DNA from: Nicotiana tabacum | Lineage: Eukaryota; Streptophyta; Magnoliopsida; Solanales; Solanaceae | NCBI RefSeq assembly: GCF_000715075.1 | Contig: NC_134097.1 | Coordinates: 68,791,190 to 68,855,189, forward strand | DNA length: 64,000 nucleotides | Reading direction: 5' to 3' | Shown here: positions 21,596 to 32,740 of the stretch, one piece after another | Layout: every line of letters starts with the position of its first letter | Numbering within the stretch: position 1 is the first letter of the stretch | Position numbers and translations under genes: made by a program | The notes under the pieces: generated by a model | Databases searched by the model: none | What the model was told of the DNA's origin: nothing | Seen by the model: the letters and a program-made list of their open reading frames with translations, nothing else

Positions 21596-23270
21596 CTGTT
21601 TGGTGCTTGACTTTCCTTGCGGTGGGTTTCTCCGAAACAAACGAAATTTCCTGCCCCTGTTTCAAATCAGAGAAAAATCTTATCAGTTTAAAATATGGTG
21701 GTTGATTTGTGGCCTTGACTTTGAGGGCGATTGCTCCTCCACTTCCCATGATAACTTTGACTTCCACTCGAAGAACTTGCTAACCACTTTCTCTATCATC
21801 CTTATCACAGAAAATACCTCTTCTCCGTTCAGACCCAATACCCTCTATCTGTTGCATTGCTCATTAACCGACGTTTACCAAACCTTTGTGTCTCGCATGA
21901 ATCTCAAAGCACGTCAATTGCCACCCACTCAGTGTGTATGCTGTTCTTTCTTGGCTTAAACAACTGGCCTTGGCCTTGAGGCCTATTGCTCCTTCACTTG
22001 CCATGATAACTTTGATTTCTGCTTGGAAGACCTTGCTTGTCGTTGGTTAACCACTTTCTCTATCAACCTCATCACAGAGAATACCTTTGATCCGTTCACC
22101 AACATCCTCTATCTGTTGCATTGTTCATGAATTGATATATACCAAGCATTTGTATTTCACATGAATCCCAAAGCATGTTGATTGTTAACAACTTAGTGCG
22201 CACGTTGTTCTTTCTTGACTTATGCCACTTTGATGTACTAGCCAAATTCCGTTTTGTACAATTGAAAAGTTGGTAGAAAATTTTGAAGTCATTTCTCCCT
22301 TGTTCTAACCAAATAGACTCAAGAAGAGGAAGTAAACAAAACAAAAGGAACAGAGTAAGGACAATGGAAAGAGATGATTCCTAACAAGAAAACTAGACAC
22401 TTATCAGATGTAGATACCAACTCTAATGATTGTGACATCCACCTTTGGATTAAATGGCCTAATCAGTCAAGCAAGTCCGATGTTCAACTCTTATTGTACC
22501 TCTTTGCCGTGAAACTGGGCTTCAATGCTCCGATTTTCCAATCTGATTCACGATCCTTACTCGACTTGTAGTGCCCGAAGGGTTTTCACCATCAAGCCTC
22601 TCTCATTTTGTTCTTTCTCTCAACTTACTGTCGCCTTATGGTGTATGTGAAGGTTTTCACCGATAAGACTCTCTCATTTTTGTTTTCCTTGTGTAGAATG
22701 GAGTGTTGCCCCTGATGTGAATCATACCTCTAACTCGCTTGCCTTGGCACTACACAAAGATTGATTGGAAGGTCTTTCTTTGGACCGTAATGTAGGCTTT
22801 TGGATGGGGTTAGAAAGAAAGAGTATCATAAAGGCTCAAAAACAGCTTAAAAGGGCTCAAATTTACAACTTTTGGAATCAGATCTCTTATAACAACCACA
22901 ACTTCTGCCCCAGTTTCTTTGCTTGGGGACATTTGGATTTTTATTTTGATGGGACCGAACCATGAGGCTGCCTACGTATCCTTAAAAGGAATCAGGTCGA
23001 ACGTAGTTCATGTCATAGGAATTTACTTTGTTTGTTGTGATTTTTCTTTTCTTTTTTTTCTCTTCTTTTCTTCTTTTTGTTTTTCTTTTGTTGTTTTTTT
23101 CCTCTCTTTTTCTTTTTTTTCTTTTTCTTTTTATTCTTTTCTTTCTCTCTTCATTATTTTCTTTCTCTTTTCATTCTTTTCTTTCTCCTTTTTTTTCTTT
23201 GTCCTTTACTTACATTTTGAGCTTGCATTTCTGAGGTTTGCCACAGATTCCAAAAGAGGGGTATGAAAAT
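21596..23270. other. 3' UTR of unit A between array and integrase scar
   Basis: Non-coding. It holds a ~255-bp tandem duplication at 21710-22226 (both copies contain CCATGATAACTTTGA and TCTATCTGTTGCATTG). Two ~72-bp copies containing GGTTTTCACC and CTCTCTCATTTT lie at about 22571-22690; unit B has three. The motif GAGGCTGCCTACGTATC is at 22964-22980, and a long TTTTC-type pyrimidine run at 23040-23205. Confidence 0.75.
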
Positions 23271-23337
23271 GCCTTCGGCATTCAAATCTTCAAAACATGC
23301 CCAGTACAAACAAACACAATTAAACAAACCAAAGGAA

Positions 23338-23550
23338 TCATACACAATATCTTTTAACTGCATTAGAATTGATAACCATATCCACACATTTTCCCTCTAC
23401 ATCTGTTAAATACAAAGAACCATTGGACAACACTCTTGTTACCATGAACGACCCCTGCCAACTTAGGGCAAACTTGCCTTTAGCTTCAACCTGACATGGC
23501 AGGATGCGTTTCAATAGTGTTTCTTTACGTTTTATCTGCCCCAGTTTCAC
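23338..23550 (-). pseudogene. Integrase C-terminal remnant in unit A (pol deletion scar)
   Basis: This 70-residue frame contains GKFALSWQGSFMVTRVLSNG, YLTDVEGKCVDM and NSNAVKRYCV with a stop. This is the pattern of the integrase C-terminal tail of Tat-type elements, where a GKF...W-G-P/Y-V block precedes a short tail. It lies about 500 bp downstream of the gag end on the coding strand, with no RT or integrase core between, so nearly all of pol was deleted. Unit B lacks this stretch: about 490 bp (23271-23762) are absent at 34490-34505. Confidence 0.75.
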
Positions 23551-24045
23551 ACAATTCGGGCTTGAAGTGATCTCAAAATGCCTTTACTTATTTCCCTCAA
23601 ACGTCCTTACATCTTCAACATTGTTTCATTGCTTCGTGATTAAACTGACTTTTAAAACCAGGCTGAGAATTACGTGTGCATGTCACGTCACTAGAGTCAA
23701 CAGGAAAAGAACTATAAAAAGAAAAGAGAACTAAACGAAAATGACTTGAAATCACAAAAAACAGAAAATGGCATTAGACAGATGGTGAAAGGGTTTAGAC
23801 AACAAAATAAACAAACTAAACTAGGGTTACAAACCTAGAACAAACCTAGACAACACTAAACGGGCTATTATGACTAAACAAACTAAGCAAAATAAAAGGA
23901 TAGAAGGGTTTGAGTCACAAGACAATATCTGGATTACAACCCTAAAATAACCCGGATAGCAGAAATGACAACAAAATAAATCACCAAAACTCCTCCCTGG
24001 CTAACCAAGAAAGGAGCGTCTTTCCAATCATCAAAACTCAACATC
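23551..24045. other. Sequence between integrase remnant and gag (unit A)
   Basis: Non-coding, purine-rich on the plus strand. The pol deletion junction must lie here. No RT, RNase H or protease motif is visible. Confidence 0.55.
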
Positions 24046-25944
24046 TTAGCTACTGACTTCTGCATCAACGATACTAGGACCTTCACAAGTCCCTATTACA
24101 TTGTTCTTAACAAATTGCCTTTGGGTTCCCTTTGCCTGCTCGTTCTTAGGATCAACCTCTGATAGCACTGAAAGCTTCGTAGCACGTGGAACTCCTAGGA
24201 TCCCAGAAGAATTCTCACATTCCTTTTCAAAATAAATCATCCCCACCATATGCGTCTCATTATGCACAGCTGACGGACTTTGGCTAGTGTCTGTTGCGTC
24301 TAGATTTTGCACAACAATGTCACCTACATCAATAAGCTTCTGAATTGCGTTCTTCAGATTCCAACACTTCTCTATGTCATGCCCCGAGGCATCTGAACAA
24401 TATGCGCACCTTTGAGAAAAATCAAACTTCTTTGGAAGAGGGTTTGGCATTTTTATCTGGATCGGCTTTAACATGTCCAATTTCCTTAGCCTCTGGAACA
24501 GACTGGCATATGACTCTCCCAATGGAGTGAAGGTTTTCTTCTTCCGCAACTTCTCGTTCTTAAATACTTGATTATGCCGGAAATCTGATCCAGGGGGGTT
24601 TCGATAGGCTCGTGGGGGTAGATAGGCATTTTGTGGAGCTGGTACTGGGAGAGTGATGTATGACTTTGGGAGTTCTGTGGAGAGAAGTGGCATTGGGGAG
24701 GATCATCTGGTGCATAAGGATATCCACGGGGACGATGTCGAGGCTGGAAGTGTTGATCGGGAAAGCCCATTGGATCATCTTTTCTATTTCTCTTTCTTCC
24801 ACCCAAGCTTACTGGGATGTTCTAAATGTTTTTCGAATAACTCATGATTTTTCCTGACTTGATTCCCTCTTATACTAGATCCCCCGTTTTTAACATATCA
24901 TTGAAAGGCTTCCCTAGGGCCGGGATCAAATGACTGAAGTAGGTGGTCCCCTGGGCTTGTAGAAAAAACTCAACCATTTCTTCTTTACCAATCGGGGTAT
25001 TGACTCGAGCAGCCTGCTCCCTCCATCTGAGCCCAAACTCTCTAAAGTTTTCCTCTGGCTTCTTTCCCGTTCTAGATATGGAGAAGCGGTCTGGGGTAAC
25101 GCCTGATTTGTATTGAAAGTTTTGAACAAAATCTTGATCCATGTCACCCAATGTAGGCCACTTACCAACATCTTGACGAGCATGCCAGTCCAAAGCTGCC
25201 TCAGTCAGGCTCTCACTAAAATAAGCCATCATCAAGTCATCTTTCTCTCCAACACCTCTCATTTCACTGCAATAAACCTTCAGGTGGGATACTGGATCCC
25301 CAAACCCATCATACAAGTTAAATTTTGGCACTTTAAACCCCGCAGCGAACGTCAAGGGACACAGACAGTTCTTTGTAACCCACGCTTCCCTGTTCTCCCA
25401 TTCCTCGCTTATTCTTTAAGGACTATTCTATGCATTTCAGCCTCCTAGGTGCCCCATCTTTCCCTTTTCTTCCTGTGAACCTTTCATTTTCAATATGAGG
25501 CTCATCCATTGGACCCAGTTTGTATGAGTAGGTAACCTTGCGGGCAACCTCTGAGGGGTAATATTCGGCATCATGAGCTTGGAGATAAGCGGGTGGATCT
25601 GGAGAGTATGGAGGATCATCTGGCATTGTGTCCGGAGTTTGGGTAAGGGCAGCATCTAGGAAGCTAGGTGGTGGCGGGGGTGGTGCCTTCCCAGTCATCC
25701 ACGCCTGATACATGTCAGCCATGTGTTGTTTTAACATCTTTACCTCTTCAACCAACCCATTGTCCCGTTCAACCAACTGCTTACGAGCGTCGGTATCAAC
25801 CAACTCAGTTCTGTTGTTGTCTGCATTGCCTTTTGACTTTATGTTGCAGAGAAGAGTTACTACTTTAAAACCACAAACCAACCACCCTTTTGCTATGAAT
25901 ATAACAAAATGAAGCAAACACGTTAGCGTTAGGGCATTTAACAT
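24046..25944 (-). pseudogene. gag of unit A (broken)
   Basis: Gag of the tandem element. The N-terminal part, 25944 to 25423, includes EEVKMLKQHMADMYQAWMTG and a Pro-rich stretch. The retrotrans_gag domain is at 25355 to 24870 (GFKVPKFNLYDGFGDPVSHL, YFSESLTEAALDWHARQD). The zinc knuckle is at 24693 to 24046, CAYCSDASGHDIEKC (CX2CX5HX4C), followed by WNLKNAIQKLID. Relative to unit B it has a stop after KCIE near 25423, a 5-bp loss near 25345 and a 1-bp loss near 24643. Two in-frame stops (after GDLV near 24868, and after SKNI) are shared with unit B. Confidence 0.88.
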
Positions 25945-28134
25945 AAGATAATATCACTTTATGTGCAATGCACCTAGCCACAATTATTGGTTCTAAAATG
26001 ACTTCAAGGGTACAAAGGTCAGTTGGCATCATCCCGATTTGTTCATTTCAACCTCTCTCTCTTTTTTCTTTTTTCTTTTCTTTTCTAGCACTTGTTGGCT
26101 TGCCCATTTTCCTTCATTTCTCTTTTTTTAGTCATCACTCTTTCTTTCTCTCATCTCACATCCCACAATTTCACCTCTCTTTTTTTCTTTTCTTTTTTAT
26201 TTTCTTTTTCTTTTTTCTTTAAAATAAAAAAATGATTCGATCGAACCCTATGTAGGTTGCCTACGTATCATGACGTCGCATGAATTAGACCTTTGCGTAG
26301 TTCTGGAATATCGGGAATAAAGGAAACAAACTAACATTCTTTTTCCTTTTACCTTAATGACTAATCTGACGAGAAAAGGGAGATAAAAGAAACAAATCTC
26401 TTTTTTTGAATTTTCTAGACTTACTGTTCTATAACCTATTCTAAACTCAAGCTTAACGTTCATATATATTTTTTCAAAACGAGCAATGAAAAAGATAAAA
26501 CAAAATGCTTTTGGATTTCAATTTTGATTACCTAAAAAAGAAATTCTAATGATAAACAAAAGATAAAGTATTTTTTTCTATGTACAATATCCTAAGTTCT
26601 AATGAAAATAAAAGAATTTTTTTTCATTTTCACTAATTTCCCAAAGAAACACCTCAATAGAAAATCTTTTTGGATTTTGGAATTAACACATTAAAGAAAG
26701 CTTTTAAAGAAGTATTAAAAGAAAATTCTTTTTTTTTTGAATTTGGTCCTAATATACTAAAGGAAACATAAAAATAATTCATTTTAAGTCCTAGATATTA
26801 ATTGCCTAAAGGAAAAACAACCTCAAAATTTTTTCATTTCTAGAATTAGTATTCTAAAGAAAATTTATAACGAAATATAAAATGCAACATCTCTTTTTTT
26901 TTGGATTTTTGAGTTACAGCATATTTTTCAAATATAAAGCAGAAAATACAATAACAAAAGGCTTGACATTACTGTACAAAACTAGAAAGTAAAAGACGAC
27001 ACAAAATGAAGAACAGACACAAAACTTAAAAATAAAACAAATCTCCTCAAGCAACTCCTGACTGAGCGATCCTGACCGGGGTGTCTGTTATGCTCAAACT
27101 TCGGTAAATAAATCCACACCTGTATGAGAAAACTTTAAATCAACACTATGTGAGACAATAACACTCCCTACTGTACACATGGAAGACATGGTTGAGGCTA
27201 TTTTTGCAAACTGGTTTATTTGGCCAAAAGGTGGCTAGAATCAAAATTTGGCTATGACCCCGCAAAGCCAAGAACCTAAGATTTACTTGGAAGACCGGAT
27301 CCTATGTGGGTTGCCTACGTATCACGCCCGAAAGACGAGAATCAGGTATGCATAGTTCGGGCAGATTGGATACGGGCGAGAATAATAAAAAAACAACTAA
27401 CATATAGAAAAGATATTTTTTTCTCTTTTTTTTCGAAAAATGATGAAACATATAAAATCTTTTTAGATTTTTTTTTTGATTTTTGAAAAATGATAAAAAG
27501 TGCAAAATCTTTTTGAAGTTTCCATGCTCTTTTTCTTAATAAACTGTAACAAGAAATATAATTGGGTCCTACTCGCTTCATCCTCACACTTCAGCCTCTC
27601 TTTTTTTCTCTCTTTTTTTCTTTTTTTCTTCATTCTCCCTCACTTATCATTGGTCCGCCAAATGACCCCTTTTACCCTTGAAGGAATGTAACATGTAACA
27701 CATAGGATGCATCAAGATGGTCTGTTATTTTGGGTACACTAGTCCTAGATGGACCCAACCCATGTGTTGAGTCCCCTAAGTCAAATGCACATGATACAAA
27801 CAAGCGTTCCTACTAGGGATCTGGCATGAAGCTGTGTTTTTCTAGGTTTAAATCCTAGGGTTTATTGTTCTAGACCTGGCTTACCCGAGCGGACAGCTCG
27901 AGCCGAGGGGGGCAGCGTACCGGGAATACAGAAGCTTCACCGGCTTTGCAACTTGTCCGAACCTCGTTCTAAATTTGGAATATGACTCTAACAGAAAAGA
28001 AGTCACACGAAGTGCACACTTCTTCATGATTTAGAAGACTCAGAGAGAAGAGGGATTTCGCAACAATTTATATACAGTTCACGGAATATCTAAGCTCGAA
28101 TTCTTCAACCCTGAACCAGAGATTCTGGGTTCGT
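25945..28134 (-). other. 5' leader of unit A
   Basis: Non-coding leader between PBS and gag, about 2.2 kb. It holds two further copies of the CCTACGTATC motif (26253-26269 and 27307-27323), each beside a long plus-strand pyrimidine run (26050-26220 and 27420-27630). A GC-rich stretch at 27880-27965 is well kept in unit B (38590-38680). The short open frames here are low-complexity artefacts. Confidence 0.65.
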
Positions 28135-28152
28135 TCCCCAGCAGAGTCGCCA
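28135..28152 (-). other. Primer-binding site of unit A
   Basis: The minus strand reads TGGCGACTCTGCTGGGGA, four bases inside LTR2. Tat/Ogre-type PBSs starting TGGCGA are usually ascribed to tRNA-Arg; that assignment is from memory. The same 18 bases are at 38856-38873. Confidence 0.8.
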
Positions 28153-28156
28153 GAGT

Positions 28157-30650
28157 TGTCACACCTCCTTTTTTACCACACCCGCGAGAAGGGTGTATAA
28201 GGGAGTTTTTCCAATTAAAGGACAATCGAAACAGGATTATTTTATTTAAAGATTCAGAGTCGCCACTTGGGAGATTTGTGGTGTCAGTCACCGGTTCAAA
28301 TCCCGAATCGAGGAAAGATTGATCTGTATTACAGTCCGCGAACACAGAAATCCGAGTAAGAAATTCTGTTAACCTGGGAGAAGGTCTTAGGTATTCCCGA
28401 GTTCCCTGGTTCTAGCACGGTCGCTCAACTATTACAATTGGCCTATTATTTGATTTTAAAATACTTTTGAACCTATGTGCATTTTAACTTTAAACCGCTT
28501 TTAATTACTTTAAGGAAGATTTCAACGCCATCTAAAACACGTCTTGAACCACGCCACATGAAATGCACCCGCGGTGCACGACACATTTTATTTAGCGTTG
28601 TTGAGATTTGGATTTGGGTCACATGAAATGCACACCCGAGTTTTGGAAATTAGGCATCATAACTATGTCACGGGAACCATACCCATAGTCACGATGTTTT
28701 ATTAATCGCGTCTAAAGCCAGCTACGATGTTCATACCTTGGAAACCAAACTTCCTTTTTTTATTTTTCACAACGTCCCTAAGATAATTCGATTAACACAT
28801 GAAGACAAACTCTTTAATAATCCTCTAAATGTGTGAATATATATTCGGACAACAATGAGAAGAATTAACCTCATTCTGCCCAAAAAATATTCAAACTAGA
28901 GGAAGACTAAATGCATGTTTAACAAAATTTAAGAGCAGTACAACAATCCGAGATACAAAAAGAGCTACTACTATAAAATAAATGGATTAACATGTTCAAT
29001 AAATATTAGAGATATGATCAGCAGTGAAATATGCAAAAGTTGTATCATGCACAATAGCAAACTCCATCCCATACCTCCCCACCTCATAAATTGCATTGCT
29101 TATAAATAAGACGAAAAAAGAAGAAGTTATATCTGAAGCAACAAGCTGAAAAAGATAAAGATGAACCAAGTAAACAACAAAACCTACTAATTGGAATAAC
29201 CATACTTTACTGTTCCATTACACGAAATTCGATACTCAGTCAAAACCAAAAAGAAGTGACTTTATTTAATGGTGATGAAGTAATTACAATGAGTGACCTT
29301 TGCAGGCTTGCGTAATTTGACTGTGGACATTATTATTAATACGCAAAAAGAGTAGAAGGGAAACAGATAAAATCATGGGATCTGCATTTTATTTGGAAGT
29401 CGACATGTATGTAACTAGTGATAAAATTTTAATCTTCAACAATCAACCATAGATTTCTTATATTTTCTCTTTTGAACAAGTTTTTTATTCATTTTTCAGC
29501 AACAACCAACACATTTGCCAGAAAAGTGAAAACAAATCCATAAAGCAACGCAGAGAAAAACATCAAGGATTTGAATATGTCAAAAAAAAAAAAGAATTTT
29601 ATTAAGATATTTAAACATAAGAACCTGCGTAGTCTTCATTTTTAGCTAACATGAAAGAAGCAGCAGCCGAAAATCAACAACAATCAACAATGAATAATAA
29701 TCCAGTTTTTCTGAAATTTTTCTTTTGAATATTTGAAGACAAGACCTCGGATAGAACCTCTCACCGGCGGTCAGATCTGGAGGAACCAAACGGCGTTCAT
29801 GAAGGTTGCCAGAATTCTTAAGGGGCTTTTTTTATTTGGTCAGAGAGAGGGAGTAGCGCTGATCTCTTCGTTGCTCCTGATGGGATTTTTTTATCTTCTT
29901 TTTTATAGAAGAGGCAACGTCTTTTTTGAAGATATGGTCTCCTTCTCTATTGAAAATGAGAGATGGTGAGAAAGAGATTAGTCTCCTTTCTTAGGAGGTA
30001 ATGACGGATAGGTGTATTTTAGCTGGTATCTTTTTTAGGTCTCCAAAATCTGATCTCTTTTGTGCCTTAGCTTTCCTTTTATGTGAGGGATTAGGGTATA
30101 AAAAATGAAAAAGGGGTAATGGGTCAAATGAGTATTGGTATTGGAATTGGGTTGGGGTTTAGAATTGATTTGAGCCTTTAGGAATTGGCCCAATTTTAGA
30201 AGAAACAAGACCAAAAATACATTCTTCCTAATTTCCTTTTCTCCTTTTTCTTTTCTTTAATTAATTAATTAAAAATCCTAGATTTTTTAAAAATATAAAA
30301 TTAAACTAATTAACTAACTTTAAAAATTATAAAAGCATGTTTTATCCTAAAGTAAAAGAGAAAAAATCAATAAAAGGAAAAAGTGTAAAAATGAAGTATT
30401 TTTGTGATTTTCAATTTTCATTAAATAAGTAACTACCGATTAATCCTAAAAATATAAAAATAAATCCTAAATGTCATGTGTGATATTTTTGGTATTTTTC
30501 ATAATTTAAATAAGACTTAAACATGCAAGAAAATGTAAACAATTAATTAAAATTCTATGAAAAATCTATGAATATTGCAAATAGTGGGAAAACACTATTT
30601 TCTTGAATTATGGGAGTAAACTCACATAGGGAAAAAATCACGTGCTCACA
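28157..30650 (-). repeat. LTR2, shared middle LTR (2,494 bp)
   Basis: It has a PBS on its left and a PPT on its right, so it is at once the 5' LTR of unit A and the 3' LTR of unit B. The left ~1.3 kb agrees with LTR3 against LTR1. The right ~1.1 kb carries several changes of its own and agrees with LTR1 against LTR3 at others. A 4-bp loss (GTGTCAGTCACC near 28285) is private. Confidence 0.92.
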
Positions 30651-31079
30651 GCTGCCCTTCTTTGCCCGAAAACACGAAGAGTTTTCGTGCAAAGATAAAG
30701 TGAGCGGATATGAGCGATTTTTGCCCGATTGAATACTCCATGGGAAACATTTTTGAAAAATTTGGCTGCACCCTGCTTCCGAGGTTGCCTACATATCCTT
30801 GGCTATAAAGGAATCAAGTTAGTGTAGTTCGGAAATTTTGGTAACTGGGAATACCATGAAGCTGTGATTTCACCGTTGTTGCTGCTGCTACTACTGCTTA
30901 CTGAACCCCCTTACTACACCGTGATAAAATGAAAAGAAGCTAGACTAGACTATGATCTATGCATTACAAAATCCTATCTATATCTTCAAACTTGCTCTTA
31001 TGGTTCTTGTTGCCTTGTTGACTGGTACTCTCCTGGTGGAATCCCCTTGTTGCCGCCTTGAATTGTAATCTAAGATGTT
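30651..31079 (-). other. 3' end of unit B: PPT and conserved segment
   Basis: Starts with the PPT, then GAGGTTGCCTACATATCC at 30781. It closely matches 19095-19494 of unit A. Non-coding. Confidence 0.7.
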
Positions 31080-31295
31080 TCCCTTTCTCCAGGTGGACAC
31101 ATGATTGCTGAAACTTGAATGTATTCCCTTATTCTCCAGGCGGGCGCCTGATTGCTGAACTTGAAATGTATTCCCTTGTTCTCCAGGTGGGCGCCTGATT
31201 ACTGAACTTGAAATGTATTCCCTTGTTCTCCAGGTGGGCGCCTGATTACCGAAACTTGAAATGTATTCCCTTGTTCTCCAGGTGTGCGCCTAATT
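31080..31295. repeat. Tandem array, ~48-bp monomer, about 5 copies (unit B)
   Basis: Same monomer as 19495-20235 but much shorter. It is followed by a 58-bp direct duplication (31325-31430, CCCCAGTTTGATGTTGGGCG twice) that unit A has once. Confidence 0.9.
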
Positions 31296-31444
31296 TCAAC
31301 AAAAATAGACAAAAACAAAGAAACTTTTCCGCCCCAGTTTGATGTTGGGCGCATTGAATCATGTTACCAAATAACTTTTCTGCCCCAGTTTGATGTTGGG
31401 CGCATTGAATCATGTTACCAAATATCTCTATGAATTTAAAAACA

Positions 31445-32740
31445 AGATCCCATTATCCAGGAGGATCCTGAAAACTCCTAGTTATATGACAGTTTTAAAG
31501 CTAAGTTATATTTCCTAAAGGTAAGACTTCCACTAAATTGTGTTATCTATGAAGACCTTAAAACTAAATCCCATTATCTATGAGGGTCCTGAAATTTTAA
31601 ATCAAATCTCATCCTAAGGGTGAAAATTTCAGAGCTAAATTCAACTTCCTAACGGTGAAACTTATGCTAAATCTTAGCATATAAGGGAGGTATTAAACTA
31701 AGTCCCATTATTCAGGAGGGTCCTGAAAATTTCAAATTAAATCTTATCCTAAGCATGAAAACTTCGAAGCCAAACTTATATTTCCTCAAGATAGAGCCTA
31801 TGCTAGATCTTGTTACTCATGAACGGTTTGAATTTTAACTAATTTTCATTGTCCATGAGGGTCCTGAAAATTTTTAAGATTAAATCTCATTATCCAAGAG
31901 GGCCCTGAAATTTTAAAATTAAATCCCATTATCCAGGAGGGTCCTGAAACTTTAAAAACTAAATCCCATTATCCAGGAGGGCCCTGAAAATTTAAAAACT
32001 AAATCCCATTATCCAGGAGGGTCCTGAAAACTTAAAACTAAATCCCATTATGCAGGAGGGTCCTGAAAATTTAAAATTAAATCCCATTATCCAGGAGAGT
32101 CCTGAAAACTTAAAACTAAATCTCATTATCCAGGCGGGTCCTGAAATTTAAAGACTAGATCCCATTATCCAGGAGGGTCCTGAAAACTTAAAACTAAATC
32201 CCATTATCCAGGCGGGTCCTGAAATTTTAAAATTAAATCCCATTATCCAGGAGGGTCCTAAAAATTTATAAACTAAATCTCATTATCTAGGAGGGTCCTA
32301 AAAACTTAAAAGCTAAATCCCATTATCCAGGAGGGTCCTGAAAATTTTAAATTAAATCCCATTATCCTGGAGGGTCCTGAGAATTTAAAAACTAGATCCC
32401 ATTATCCAGAAGGATCCTGAAAACTTAAATAAAAAACTAAATCACATTACTCAGGAGGGTCCTGAAATTTTAAAATTAAATCCCATTATCCAGGAGAGTC
32501 CTGAAAACTTAAAACTAAATCTCATTATCCAAAGGGGTCCTGAAAATTTAAAATTAAATCCCATTATCCAGGAGGGTCCTGAAAACTTAAACTAAATCCC
32601 ATTATCCAGGCGGGTCCGACAAACTTAAAATTAAATCTCATTATCTATGAGGGTCCTGAAACTTCAAATGAAATCCCATTATTCAGGCGGGTCCTGCAAA
32701 CTTCAAATGAAATCCCATTATCCGGGAGGGTCCTGAGAGT
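31445..32740. repeat. Tandem array, ~39-bp monomer, about 25 copies (unit B)
   Basis: Same monomer and similar length to 20327-21595, with the same initial ~125-bp spaced copies. Confidence 0.9.

Noticed and set aside
22919..23266. Phe/Ser-rich frames resembling membrane proteins, also at 34148-34574, 26041-26222 and 14660-14870
   Set aside because: They come from TTTTC/TTTCT pyrimidine runs. The runs differ in length and frame between the two tandem units.
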